Origin: Medicago truncatula
Lineage: Eukaryota > Streptophyta > Magnoliopsida > Fabales > Fabaceae
Assembly (NCBI RefSeq): GCF_003473485.1
Contig: NC_053043.1
Coordinates: 9,000,001-9,064,000, forward strand
Direction of reading: 5' to 3'
DNA length: 64,000 bases
Within the stretch, counting starts at the first letter, position 1; the number at the start of each line of letters is the position of its first letter. A model generated the notes under the pieces. That model searched no databases and was not told where the DNA came from. It was given only the letters and a program-made list of their open reading frames with translations. The position numbers were made by a program, and so were the translations under genes. Below, piece by piece: positions 29,729-40,889 of the stretch.

Positions 29729-30189
29729 AAAGTTCAATTTGTTTATCTTTTGACCAATACCTTGCTATATCATTTTGTCCCATATTATAAGCAACCTAAA
29801 AGAAGAAATAATTTTATAAAATTTTGTGCATTCAACTCATTAAAAAGCTAAACATTAAATGGAATGCACACATTTTAATGAACTATTTCTATATTTGTTT
29901 CATTAAGGGCACAAGTTAACATTTCCTTATTTTTATTTATGTATTCATGTTTCATTTTAATTAGTACTCTCTCCGATCACTATTATAAGCAAAATTTCGG
30001 TTTTTAGATACATTGAATAATTAATGTATCTAGTCTATTACATTGAATAATTAATGTATCTAGTCTATAATAAAGACTATATACATTGATTATTCAATGT
30101 ATCTAGAAAGTAGAGTTTTGCTTATAATAGTGACCGGAGAGAGTATAATATTTTTGTTATGCATGGTGTTCTAGTTTATAATTTTTAAT
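29729..30189. other. AT-rich spacer with a Stowaway MITE
   Basis: Sequence after U2 copy 7. Around 29776-29830 is GTCCCATATTATAAGCAACC, the end of another Stowaway-like element without a partner. No gene. Confidence 0.5.
29967..30143. mobile_element. Stowaway MITE
   Basis: Begins CTCTCTCCGATCACTATTAT and ends with its near complement (ATAATAGTGACCGGAGAGAG), flanked by TA. Inside, ATTGAATAATTAATGTATCT is present twice in tandem and once inverted. Length 177 bp. Confidence 0.88.
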
Positions 30190-30498
30190 CACGTTCTTGC
30201 ACGAAGAGATATTAGTATCTCACAAAGCAAAGGTTCAACTTCTGGTATTCCACAATACATATTGTGCCAATTGTTAACACTTGCGTTTTTGGATTGGATG
30301 TGCTCCTCATGATATATCCATCTTCACTGTGGTTGGTTTGCTTCTGCAAGAATAAACAATCCTAGATTGTTTAAGAGACTCTCTTATGGTTCGTTTGGTG
30401 AATGGAGGGAAGCCTTTACTTCTAGCCAAATTATTAGATTCACTTATTCTAATTCCCTTATGTACCCTCTTGCATTCAAATCTGCTAGATTTTGCTGA
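30190..30498 (+). pseudogene. TPD1-like pseudogene, unit 3
   Basis: Reads from about LARRDISISQSKGSTSGIPQ through an interrupted NTC..F.GCAP-like part to IFTVVGLLLQE/CGWFASARINNPRLFKRLS (two frames). It has the same garbled CLVNGGKPL segment as the other units and ends FTYSNSLMYPLAFKS followed by ARFC and TGA. The final RFC-stop matches the way TPD1-family proteins end just after a Cys. It sits about 460 bp after U2 copy 7. Confidence 0.7.
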
Positions 30499-30524
30499 GT
30501 CCAAAAGACTAAGAAGATTACTAC

Positions 30525-30960
30525 ATAGAGTTCAACAAATCAGTATAGGCCCTTATTTATCCACAACCTTTTATATGCAGAGGAGTATAACGATAATTCC
30601 AATTAAAGTGACGTGGTTTCCGGGCAGAATTGTACTTTCAATCAAAGTGACGTGGCTTCAAGGTAGAACTGTAATTTCAATGCAAGTGACATGGCTTCGA
30701 AGGATAATCATAATTTCAACCCAAGTGACATGGCTATAAAGCATAACTTTTATTCTTATCTAAACCACGTGGTTTCACATCAAAACCGTAACTCCAAACC
30801 AAATGAGATAACGACAAAGCACAATCCAAATTCCAATGCAAGTATTTCAATGCAAGTCATGTGACTTCACATCGAAAATGTAAATTCATGTGAGAAATTT
30901 CGAGATTACGTTTTCATGAGTAAGAATCGTATCAAACAAGTCATGATTTACGGGTGTCAC
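30525..30960 (+). repeat. ACGTG-rich minisatellite block, copy 2
   Basis: As at 22385: CAAAGTGACGTGGCTTCAAG, AACTGTAATTTCAATGCAAG, AAACCACGTGGTTTCACATC. One extra partial unit (AAGTATTTCAATGCAAGTCA) shows unit-number change relative to the sister copies. Confidence 0.75.
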
Positions 30961-31132
30961 GCTCTGTGCGCCAACAACAAACGTTAAACTTGTTAATTAA
31001 GTTATTAATTAAATTATTAGTCAAACCAATATTATAAATTATTATCATTATTATCAATATATATGACCTGTATTGATATATGATTTTTAGTCATGGTGAG
31101 AAGATTGATGTATTAGCAATATTATACTATTA
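30961..31132. repeat. spacer block after the ACGTG repeat, copy 2, left part
   Basis: Follows the same order as 22811 onward, up to TATTAGCAATATTATACTAT, where the LTR element is inserted. The rest continues at 35412. Confidence 0.7.
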
Positions 31133-31137
31133 TATAG

Positions 31138-31482
31138 TGGACCGTCATAATATTCCTAAGGGCTTAAAAGCCCTCCAGAAGGGTTTAGGTGCCCTATAGA
31201 AGGGACTTTGGAGGCCTAGGCGCGTCCTCCTCAGGGCGCCGTCTACCTCGGCTTCTAGAAACCTCTAGAAGTCGCCCTAAACCGCCTAAATGAGCTAAAA
31301 AGACTAAAAACCCTGCTTTCTTAGAGCTTAAGTCACGCAGGAAAAAGCCCATTAGCAGGCTATAAATAACCCTCTTGGGGTCATTCTAAAAGGATCCAAT
31401 AATCAGTCTAAGACCCTAGATTAGAACCCTAGTCTACGATTCTTAACCCTAGAATCTTTACCGTACTTTTTCTGCAAGTACA
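31138..31482 (+). repeat. 5' LTR of the TAT-like element
   Basis: 345 bp, with GGCTATAAATAACCCTC as probable TATA region near 31360 and a dense run of CCCTAGA-like repeats toward the end. Confidence 0.85.
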
Positions 31483-31851
31483 GTTGGCGCCGTCTGTGGG
31501 AAGAGGTAAAACTAACCTCGACCACGTTTCTGAATCAAAATCATGATTTGGAAACCCTTAACCTAAAACCCTAAATCGCATCTCTCATCGTGATTTAGGA
31601 ACCCAACCTCGCCATCTCTCAAATGAGTTATTGTTCCTCCACCGTCATAGGTTTCACCACGCCTCCTTTCAACTTTCAATTTTACCATCTTTACACCAAC
31701 CTAACTTGTTATCGCCTGGCTGTCTTTTATTCACTACCGGAATCCGTTCTCGCAAATTCGTTCTCGTTACTCATTGATTCACAACTGATTTTGAGGTTAA
31801 AGTTATATTTGTGATTTCGTTCACTACCTGATTCCGTTCCTCTCCATCACA

Positions 31852-31956
31852 ATGTCACTGCGGCGGTCAAAGCGGCTGCGGTTTTCACTTTCAGGGGATG
31901 ACAGAATTAGTGCTCTTCCAGGTTCACTTCTTCATCACATCCTTTCACAGCCATAA
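31852..31956 (+). pseudogene. captured F-box gene start inside the LTR element
   Basis: The frame MSLRRSKRLRFSLSGDDRIS followed by ALPGSLLHHILSQP and a stop has the start of an F-box motif (DRISALPGSLLHHILS), as in plant F-box/LRR proteins of ubiquitin ligases. The remainder of an F-box protein is not present. It is flanked on the left by other host-like sequence (31560-31850). It is probably a captured host fragment; no function is implied. Confidence 0.65.
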
Positions 31957-32325
31957 GTCCTGCCAACCCTGCTTCATGTCCTTCCTGCTCCGTCGACGCC
32001 GCCGAGGTAGATAGGAAAGGCAGCCCTTGTCACAGGTCGCCTAAAGATCAGTGATAGATGGCAGGTTGTATCTTTCTATTGTTTTTTGATTAATCCTTCA
32101 ATCGAAATTCTTAAAGGAATAAAAATTAAAATCGCCGATTTATTTTTTATTTTATTGATTTCTTTGGTTATGTTTGCTGGTCGGGCGATATGCATATAGT
32201 TTTGTTGCTTTTGGAGTAGTTTTTTATTGGAGGCAGAATGCTTCAGCCGAAACCTACCATATTATGTTGTTATGTTTTTTGCAGTTCTACCATTATGATC
32301 TAGCATATAAAGCTGAACAATAGCA

Positions 32326-32518
32326 ATGGAAAATGAATCTTCTGATCCATTCGAAGGTTCTGAACCAACAATCACTTTATTGGGGAAACCTGTTTCTGAC
32401 AGAAAGGATGTTCGCATACGTTCCGTGGACAAGCGCACTATAAAAACTCCGAAGACCAGACATAAGAGCATGCAAACAGATGTCAAAACCGTATTTTTGT
32501 CTATAAAAGACAATCAAG
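32326..32518 (+). pseudogene. captured exon-like piece 1 (unknown protein)
   Basis: The frame MENESSDPFEGSEPTITLLG runs on to KTRHKSMQTDVKTVFLSIKD and reaches CAAG|GTAGCTTAT, a plausible splice donor. It is Ser/Lys/Thr-rich. Family not recognised. About 740 bp further on, a plausible acceptor precedes the next piece. Confidence 0.45.
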
Positions 32519-33264
32519 GTAGCTTATATCATCTCTCTTCTTCTGCTATTTCATCTGCGTATTAGAGGTAATCTGAACAGAGTCATGTTGTGCACACTTA
32601 TATGTTGCAGTACTTGAAATTTAAATAAGAATTCAATAAAAAGTATATTTTGACAGTACAATCCATGAACTTTGCGTGACCTTCATTCTTTTGTCCGTTA
32701 TACATAAGTATATAGCAGAGTGTGCATACTTTGAGTTTATGATTACAGTGAAGTTTATCATATTACATGTTGTGCTATCCTTGAATACTACAAGTTCTAT
32801 TAGACTAATCAGACATATGGTCATTTCTAATTAGTTGTAAATGATCTCATTTGGATCACATATACTTTCAAAGAAAATTTGCAGTCATCTCATTGAAATC
32901 AAATTAGTCGATCATTATAATAATGGTCTTTTAAACTCTATAGTTTTGATTCCAATTTACTGTTAGACAAATGGACATTTTCATTGTGAATAGGATACTG
33001 TTAAATTATGTTCTGCTATAGTTTCTTTAGCAAGTTATTTCATTATTATGTTCTTTGAGGTAAATGAGCTATTAGTTATGTTTGAGCTGAATTAAGAGTT
33101 GATACTTGATTGCAAAACCTCTCAATCTCTCAATTGTTTCTTGATAAAGTTATGAAGATTGCACTATTTAAGTTGTTTCACATGTGTTTTCGTCTATAAA
33201 CTATTTCTGACTTTAAGATTTTGAATATCTTATAATTTGTGAACTCCTCATGTCATATTGACAG

Positions 33265-33357
33265 TTTTGGGTAATGTTGGTCCAGAGATTAACAGATCCA
33301 TTAGAAAGGCTTTAATTAACTTGAAAATGTTTCACATGGAGTATGACATTTACAGTA
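33265..33357 (+). pseudogene. captured exon-like piece 2 (unknown protein)
   Basis: After ATATTGACAG, a plausible acceptor, the frame reads VLGNVGPEINRSIRKALINL then KMFHMEYDIYS. It could join to the preceding piece across an intron of about 740 bp. Family not recognised. Intron-like sequence inside an LTR element is unusual. Confidence 0.4.
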
Positions 33358-33721
33358 TTTCTTGCTTAAAGTGTTTAAATGCTCATCACTTTTATGAGCT
33401 TCCTGAAAATATTATTATTTTTAGTAAGGGTATGATTGCATATGATTAGAGGACTCGTTTATTTATGATACTGATTACTTTGGAAGTTTGGAAGAATTGT
33501 TATATTTCAGATAAATGAAGGTTGTGATACTAACAAGCCCGCCAAGGGCTAGATGAATAAAAGGAGAGAACTCGCCAATCAACACGCCGTAATTAAACGA
33601 GTATGGAAGCAATAGTCCCGCCATGGAAAATATAAAGATGAAACGCGGAGTTATATTCTAGAATAATCTTTTCGACCTTTGAGATTTGTTTTGCAGGTTT
33701 TTTTTTTTTTTATAAGAAGAA

Positions 33722-34470
33722 GAATCGATAAGTACGACCTTCTTAAAGGCGTTTAAAAATCCCGGCCAGTATGACCTTCTTAAAGGCTGCTGAGACTTTA
33801 AAAATCCCGGCCAGTATGACCTTCTTAAAGGCTGCTGAGACTTTAAAAATTAGTACGACCTTCTTAAAGGCGACTAAAAATCCCGGCCAGTATGACCTTC
33901 TTAAAGGCTGCTGAGACTTTAAAAATCCCGGCCAGTATGACCTTCTTAAAGGCTGCTGAGACTTTAAAAATTAGTACGACCTTCTTAAAGGCGACTAAAA
34001 ATCCCGGCCAGTATGACCTTCTTAAAGGCTGTTGAGACTTTAAAAATTAGTACGACCTTCTTAAAGGCGACTAAAAATCCCGGCCAGTATGACATTCTTA
34101 AAGGCTGCTGAGACTTTAAAAATCCCGGCCAGTATGACCTTCTTAAAGGCTGCTGAGACTTTAAAAATTAGTACGACCTTCTTAAAGGCGACTAAAAATC
34201 CCGGCCAGTATGACCTTCTTAAAGGCTGCTGAGACTTTAAAAATTAGTACGACCTTCTTAAAGGCGACTAAAAATCTCGGCCAATATGACCTTCTTAAAG
34301 GCTGCTGAGACTTTAAAAATTAGTATGACCTTCTTAAAGGCTGCTGAGACTTTAAAAATCCCGGCCAGTATGACCTTCTTAAAGGCTGCTGAGACTTTAA
34401 AAATTAGTACGACCTTCTTAAAGGCGACTAATTAGTACGACCTTCTTAAAGGCTACTAATATTCGACCAA
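33722..34470 (+). repeat. higher-order minisatellite inside the LTR element
   Basis: Two monomers alternate. A is about 45 bp (CCCGGCCAGTATGACCTTCT then TAAAGGCTGCTGAGACTTTA); B is about 31 bp (TAGTACGACCTTCTTAAAGG then CGACTAAAAAT). They are arranged roughly as AAB, AAB, AB, AAB, AB and so on, about 18 units in all. A and B share TACGACCTTCTTAAAGG and are clearly related. Very homogeneous, hence recently amplified. Confidence 0.9.
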
Positions 34471-34819
34471 CAAAGTCCGACCTTTTTAAAAGGTGACTGA
34501 TAGTTTAACATCAACAAAACGCCTATGAAAGGTTTAAAACCTTATAAGGGCTCTAATTCAGCGAATTCATGAAAGCAAAGTCTTATTATCATAGCAAAAC
34601 GATTATTGTATGAGCAAATTATCTATAAAGGCTTAACTTCGCTCAGAAATTTAAAAGGAACGAATCCTTATTAAGGAGATTAAGCCAAATTTTGATAAAG
34701 GGAGAAAAGAAGATAATTCATAAAAAGAAGCCAACGAACGTTTATGGTATGAACAAATTGCCCATGAAGATTAAACTTCATCAACCCTTATAAGTTAAGG
34801 ACGCCCAAAGAATCAAAAG

Positions 34820-35061
34820 CACCACGCCTTGTACCAAGCCTCGTGCTTGGGGGGCTGTGGACCGTCATAATATTCCTTAGGGTTAAAAGCCCTCCAGAAG
34901 GGCCAAATCCACATTATTAATCACCACGCCTTGTACCAAGCCTCGTGCTTGGGGGGCTGTGGACCGTCATAATATTCCTTAGGGTTAAAAGCCCTCCAGA
35001 AGGGCCAAATCCACATTATTAATCACCACGCCTTGTTCCAAGCCTCGTGCTTGGAGGGCTG
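34820..35061 (+). repeat. stacked 102-bp repeats of the LTR start and its upstream purine tract
   Basis: The unit CACCACGCCTTGTACCAAGC...GGGGGGCTG plus the first ~50 bp of the LTR occurs twice (LTR starts at 34858 and 34960) before the real 3' LTR start at 35062. The period is exactly 102 bp. This gives three copies of the purine-rich priming tract. Confidence 0.85.
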
Positions 35062-35406
35062 TGGACCGTCATAATATTCCTAAGGGCTTAAAAGCCCTCC
35101 AGAAGGGTTTAGGCGCCCTATAGAAGGGACTTTGGAGGCCTAGGCGCGTCCTCCTCAGGGCGCCGTCTACCTCGGCTTCTAGAAACCTCTAGAAGTCGCC
35201 CTAAACCGCCTAAATGAGCTAAAAAGACTAAAAACCCTGTTTTCTTAGAGCTTAAGTCACGCAGGAAAAAGCCCATTAGCAGGCTATAAATAACCCTCTT
35301 GGGGTCATTCTAAAAGGATCCAATAATCAGTCTAAAACCCTAGATTAGAACCCTAGTCTACGATTCTTAACCATAGAATCTTTCCCGTACTTTTTCTGCA
35401 AGTACA
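35062..35406 (+). repeat. 3' LTR of the TAT-like element
   Basis: 345 bp, same length as the 5' LTR and nearly identical to it. Confidence 0.85.
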
Positions 35407-35411
35407 TATAG

Positions 35412-38400
35412 TTTCCTTTTCATCCATTCATCATTCATTTATGCTTCAACATTTCATGGGTCATCGCATGTACACATGTCTCATTTTTAATGTTAGCATT
35501 TAATAAATATTTAATCTCTCAAAACCAATACTTTAAAAAAATTAATAAATAAGTTTCAACAATAACTCTTCATCACTACATTTCAACATATGTGCAAGCC
35601 CCACCTTAACTCAATAAACATTGCATTTTTTTCCCTTCCTTTCCAATGAGAGTACTTCTATGATACTCCCTCTGATCATAAATATAAGAATTTTTTTTCT
35701 TCAGATTCATTGAATAACTTATGTATTTGATATATAATATAGACCAAATATATCAATTATTCAAAGAAATTTAAAAAGAATTTTAAAAAGAAGCTTAAAA
35801 AAATTTAAAAAGATTTTTTTTTTCTTTTCAGAATCATTGAATTACTGATGTATATGTTATACAATATAGACTAAATATATCAGTTATCCAATGAAGCTTA
35901 AAAAATAATATTTTTCTTTATTTAGGTAAGATCACACTATTGTAGATGGTCTTACTCTGTCCCCGTGAGCTTAACTCACACCACCAAAAAATAGATGGTC
36001 TTACTCTTTCAATCAATCATAATCAACAAATTATTAAGATTGTTTGGTTTTTATCACTAATGTCACACACATGATTGAATTGTGATGTGTGCTTGATAGT
36101 GCATGTAAATTAAACTTATTTCAAAAAATTGGATAAAACTTGGATGAAATTTTTTCATGTGTTTTTTGTATGATTCTTAACTTAACTACCTATGGTTTTT
36201 GTAACCAAAAAAAACTACCTATGGTTTTCTTAGATACATAATTTTTTCAAAGTTTGTAACACTTAAAAGTGTATTGTAAATTAAGGATCACACAAAAAGT
36301 ACATAAATAAATGCACTAGGTTTTGTCCAGAAAAATTATATGATTCTAAAAATGAATTCCGTCTATTTCTCATTTAGGTTTACCTCTCTTATAAATTGGG
36401 TCATCTATTTATTTTGTGAAATAAAAGGTTCTCAACTCGTATACCATAGCATCAATTTTTTTAAGAGTTTCCTCAAGTCGATTAATGCATATAAGCCGAA
36501 AGAAGTCCTTCCGTTTTAGTATTTATAAAGATTTCTTCATCATTTTATTCTTTTTATTGTATCTAGTTTTTGCTTAAGAGCATGTTTGGCATTTTATAAA
36601 TACACATATTTTTTTATTATCATTTTATCTTATACCAAAACCACTAAATAATCATCTTACTTGTTTATCATTTTATCTTCTTTTTTTGATTTTCTTTTCT
36701 TTTCTATATCTTTTCTTCATCAACTAAACAATGCGAAAAGAACATATGGTTCCAATTTATTTTTTCATGAACTAAAATTTGCTTTTATTTTTCTCAAGGA
36801 CTATAGTAAGTTTCACGGTTTCTCAAGGATTAAGGTCCATTTATTTATTTTAAATGTTTTTGACGTTTTAATTATGTTTATGGATAGGTTATTCTCAAAA
36901 ACATTTTCTTAAAGTAACTTTTATATTGAAAATGAAGTAGCTACTAAGGATTAGCTTTATGTGTGGGGTTGATGCATGGGTCTCGAAAGCATGTCTTACC
37001 ATGTGATGTGAGAAAAGCATTCACTAGATGGTGTTTGATTCCTACGTGGTAGCCTCACCCTACTCTCATTTTTTTCTTTTCTTTTTTTGCGTTGGTAATA
37101 ATGGGTTTTTCAGTTTTTACAAGGACTAATTGATTTGTAGATTCATGTTCTATAAGTAAGAGACAAGTTGTTGGGTTGATATATTATATGTGACTTTTTG
37201 TGTGTGTGTCAGTTATGGCTTTTCAGTTTGCAAGTGTACCGATTGATTTATAGGTTCATGTTCTGTAAAATGAGGTTGTATGAGTCATGTTAATAATTTT
37301 AAGAAAATCGATGAGATTTTAGAAGAGTATATGAAATTTGGAGATGGTGACTCTACTGAAAAGGATAAGGTTGTTGTTGGTGAGTCTTATGTAAAGATAA
37401 GGTTGTTGGTGACTATCCGGTAAACAAGAAGGTTGGAGTTAAGGATACGAAGGATAAAATTGTTGTCGGAACTCTCTTGATAGCAAAGAAAGTGACTCTA
37501 TAGTGAGAATGTTGTTGTTGACTCTCCTAGAATAAGGAAGTTAGAGTTGACTATCACTACTAGAAAAAATAAAATTAACGAGGAATATTAGTGACGGAAG
37601 AAATGAAATTTCTCATAAATTCCTTAGTTACAAAATTTAGTGATGGAATTAGAGAGAAATTTTACATTTTCCCTCACTAAATTTCCCTCACTAATTTTTG
37701 TTCAAGAAGGATAAAGCTAATTGATATGGATCTACTAAGAAAACTTGACAATGACTCTGGTGGGGAAAAAATACTCCATATACTTGCCAAGAAAGTTTAT
37801 GTCTCAGTTCAATATGTCAAAAATGAATATGGTGAAAAGATGATGAGGTAATATAAAAATTTCAAATTATCGCACGTACAATTGTAATCTCTCGTCTAGA
37901 GCATTACCTTTATCTAAATAACTAGTTGCTTGTAATATAAAAAACAATTGTATTTTTGTCATTCAAATACATAAATAAAATAAATAAATAAAAAATTAAT
38001 TTCATAGTTTCTTTTCTCTTGGACTTTGCCCTCTATTGTACCAAAAAAAAAAAAAAAAGATTAATGTTCGGTTGGTGTGTAGATATTGTATGTAGCTGTG
38101 TAGATTGATTTGACATGTACGCTATTTTTTTTAACTTCTTGGCAACTAAGAATTGGATGAAACAATTGTATTTCTATGGATGACAAAAAACTCTCCAACC
38201 ATCATTTGACAAGATTCCAATAAACCAAACATACAATATTATCTAAGCTTTCCTTTACAAAAAAATATTATCTAAGCTTATTTTATTATTTTCTTTTCTA
38301 CATTTTTTTTTAAATACACGTGTCCACATATATTGTGGGCAATTGGTTGTGACCATACAAAACTTTCTCTTTCTAAAGTTATTATCTCGATAAGCTCTAA

Positions 38401-38535
38401 GAAATAGATATTTATGTAATTTCACACTAGGGTTTTTTCCTTCACTTTTGGATTTTTTTAGTGAAAATCGTAAAACTTGAAAATAACTAATGATGGTGGG
38501 ATCAACTTGTTACAATATATATTTTGTGTGTATCT
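35412..38535. repeat. spacer remainder and long AT-rich block, copy 3
   Basis: After the LTR element the spacer resumes (TTTCCTTTTCATCCATTCAT). From 35470 to 38430 it parallels 14600-16680: shared ATTAACTTAACTACCTATG-like sequence, GCATGTCTTACCATGTGATG and TTGATTTGACATGTACGCTA-type stretches. Frames in 37300-37850 echo 15900-16200 but are heavily broken. No gene is called. Confidence 0.65.
37555..37705 (+). mobile_element. CACTA-type MITE, right end unclear
   Basis: Begins CACTACTAGAAAAAATAAAA, the standard CACTA terminal sequence, and is internally repetitive (AAATTTCCCTCACTAATTTT). It is absent from the sister block near 16075. The expected inverted right end (TTTTTCTAGTAGTG) is not present, so the element is cut short. 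Confidence 0.6.
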
Positions 38536-38539
38536 CTTT

Positions 38540-39740
38540 TTTTTTTTTTGAAGACATGAAAATGGAGTATAATAACACCGGTAGTGAGCCACGTCAGCAC
38601 AAGGTGTACCGAAGGGTCACCCCTAAAAAAACATAGTCATACAATATTTACAAAACCAACAAAGGCCAGTCGATACCTAAACATAGCATAGGGTCCGACC
38701 ACCAACTCTGAGATCCGTACATAAAATTGGCATTATAAGCCTTAAGCCACCAATACGAATGAAATTTAACTTTCTCCAACAGTTGATCTATTGTGAGTTG
38801 GTTGTTATTAATACTCTGTTGTTACGATCATTCCAAACCACCCAAGCACAAAGTAACCAGATGAGCTGAAGAAAGGACGTGCGCTTCTTCGAAGAACCTG
38901 TGTAATGAATAAACTGAAAGAAATGATCACTAATTTCATAAGGTTCAACACCTTCAACTCCAATCCAAGACCTAATGTTTTGCCATAACAAACCATATGT
39001 GTTGCAATGAAGGAATAAATGATTTGCCAATTCGTCATGACCACACCCATCTATACACCTAGCTGCCGCGTCGGTAAGCAAGCCACGCCTAACCAAATTA
39101 AGTTTAGTTGGCAGCCGGTCCCGCAACAATCGCCAGGAAAAAATGGAGACCTTCAGAGGTACCTGTTTATGCCACACAAGATCATACAACCCTACATCTG
39201 GAGGATCGTATTGAGCAGTCAGAATGTGGTAAGCTCTGCTCACAGTGTAACCCCCAACAATGTCTGGGTCCCACTGCCACCTATCAAGAATATTAGTTTG
39301 CAAAACAACATTATTAACAAGATGACTACACTCCACTACCAACCAACTCCTCCTCCCACACCCACAGTCTCCTCCGCCAACTCCACGCCTCACCACCAAC
39401 CTCCCAACCAAGAGCACGCATATCAGCCACCGTACACATCGTATTAGTCGCTAATTCAAATAAACGGCTAAACCGTATGCGTAAAGGAACATCTCCTAAC
39501 CACTTATCGTACCAAAAGAAAGTACGAGAACCATCTCCCACTCTTTTCGACACCCTCTCAGCGAACCATCCCCCATCAGCATCTCCTAACCTGTCCCTAA
39601 TCTTCACTAATTCCTTCCACCAAAAAGAACCACTACGGCCCCCAACTTCCCAGCCTTCTCACCATTTGCCTAATAAGGCACTATTAAACTCCCTCAACTG
39701 CATGACCCCTAACCCTCAATACTCCCTACGTAAACAAATT
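38540..39740 (-). mobile_element. L1-type LINE fragment, 5' truncated
   Basis: On the minus strand the 3' half of an L1 ORF2 is readable: GLGVMQLREFNSALLGKW near the 5' break, then GDGSRTFFWYDKWLGDVPLR in another frame. The zinc-binding reverse-transcriptase domain follows, with DVGLYDLVWHKQVPLKVSIF, SWRLLRDRLPTKLNLVRRGL and the CIDGCGHDELANHLFLHC knuckle, then VWNDRNN. It ends in a T-run at 38540-38551, the poly(A) tail in complement. At least one frameshift separates the two parts. It has inserted inside a Mutator-type MITE related to the one at 22030. Confidence 0.85.
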
Positions 39741-40420
39741 TATTTTTAAATGACAATCTCCATTTACTTTTATAAATGAAGAGATTACTAACTCGAGTGA
39801 GTGTTAGGTTTGTGAACTTATATATTATTGAACCGTCTTGAATTCATAAAACTTCAATTTAGTGCTTAAACTTGGCCATTTTGCTAAGTACTATCAAATT
39901 TTAAAAGACAATAGGTGGGTGTTGTGATAAACAACTCTTTAAAAAACTTAAACTTTTAGGTGAATGTAAATTGTTTTATTTATAAGGCATCCCCTCATAG
40001 TAGAGCTTTAACAATGCACATACCCAATCTACTTTCCTGCTCCCTTCGTTTAAAATACATGTCGTAGTCAACCACTGCACACATATCAATACACAACTTT
40101 TATCTTCAATTATATATAATAAAAATATTATAAAAATTTGATATTTTGAAAATATTGATCGAGACAAATGAAACATCTTACATGCATGCTAACATTTGTA
40201 TTTATAAATTAGTTAAAAAATATGGTCAAAGTAAGCTACATGAATAATGCACATTGTAAAATTGCGACATGTATTTTGAAATGGATGGAGTATTATTTAA
40301 GTTACGTTTACGACTATTTTTTGGAGAAAAATATTTTGCAATCCTTATTAGATTGTGGCTCATGTTTTGACTATTTGTTTGAAATATTTAATTTTAATCA
40401 TATTTACTTTAAAAGTCATA
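39741..40420. other. AT-rich spacer, no gene seen
   Basis: After the LINE comes TTATAAATGAAGAGATTACT (end of the split MITE). It is followed by sequence rich in short A/T motifs with a partial Stowaway-like element (CATGTCGTAGTCAACCACTG and its relatives near 40020-40290). The upstream part of the frame at 40222 belongs to this sequence and is not coding. Confidence 0.45.
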
Positions 40421-40745
40421 CTAATAATGTTAAAAAGGAGCATTTGATTGATGTTGACTATTCAGTTCTTGTGGATGATGATGATGAGGAGGAAGAGGAG
40501 GAGAACATGTTTAATTATTCAGTTGCTAATCTTCCTGAAATTCGAGTTCGTGTTGATCATGATGACGATGGTAGCGGGGCACGAATAGAGGCTTGTAATT
40601 GAACAGCATCAGGATAAGAACTTTGATGATGTGAAAGAGGTGAACATTGTCAAATGTTTCAAAACAGTTTACTATACACAACATCAGCAGCCAAACAACA
40701 ATTCTAAGCAAGCATAATTTTATTCGGAGAAATATCTGTCGCATG
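40421..40745 (+). pseudogene. Asp/Glu-rich frame, copy 2 (5' truncated)
   Basis: Starts abruptly at TNNVKKEHLIDVDYSVLVDD and continues through a slightly shorter Glu run to SVANLPEIRVRVDHDDDGSG and ARIEACN. The N-terminal ~55 residues found at 27457 are missing. Downstream remnants (EQHQDKNFDDVKEVNIVKCF) follow. Confidence 0.6.
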
Positions 40746-40889
40746 ATATTGAGGGTTGGTTGGACTGCTTGTTAATTTTTTAGTGATTAATGCATATGAG
40801 ATCTTCTTTTTGAAAAACTAAAGTCTCTGAATTATCTAGATGAAGTGAATCTAATGTATGATCATATATTTCAGTCTAATTTTTCGTGT

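Larger units (their letters stand above)
31138..35406 (+). mobile_element. TAT-like non-autonomous LTR element (fossil) with captured host sequence
   Basis: Two 345-bp LTRs (31138-31482 and 35062-35406), both TGGACCGTCATAATATTCC...GCAAGTACA, are flanked by the 5-bp target copy TATAG (31133-31137, 35407-35411). The sister unit at 23010 has the undisturbed site TATATAGTTTCCTTTT. The primer site GTTGGCGCCGTCTGTGGG follows the 5' LTR and a purine-rich GCTTGGAGGGCTG precedes the 3' LTR. The LTRs differ at about five of 345 positions, so it is roughly half a million years old at usual plant rates. It carries no gag or pol domains. Instead it has an F-box start, two exon-like pieces of unknown origin, and a long minisatellite before the 3' LTR, a position where TAT-lineage gypsy elements often carry tandem repeats. 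The boundaries look whole; movement would have relied on another element's proteins. Confidence 0.85.

Noticed and set aside
33722-34470. CRISPR-like regular repeats
   Set aside because: The units are directly adjacent monomers without unique spacers, in a plant LTR element; it is a minisatellite.
37310-37520. Coding exon (DEILEEYMKFGDGDST...)
   Set aside because: Weakly gene-like and echoed at 15900, but broken after about 25 codons in both copies and not recognisable.
39019-39447. 142-codon plus-strand frame, Pro/Thr-rich
   Set aside because: It is antisense to the LINE zinc-binding domain, which has clear family motifs on the minus strand.
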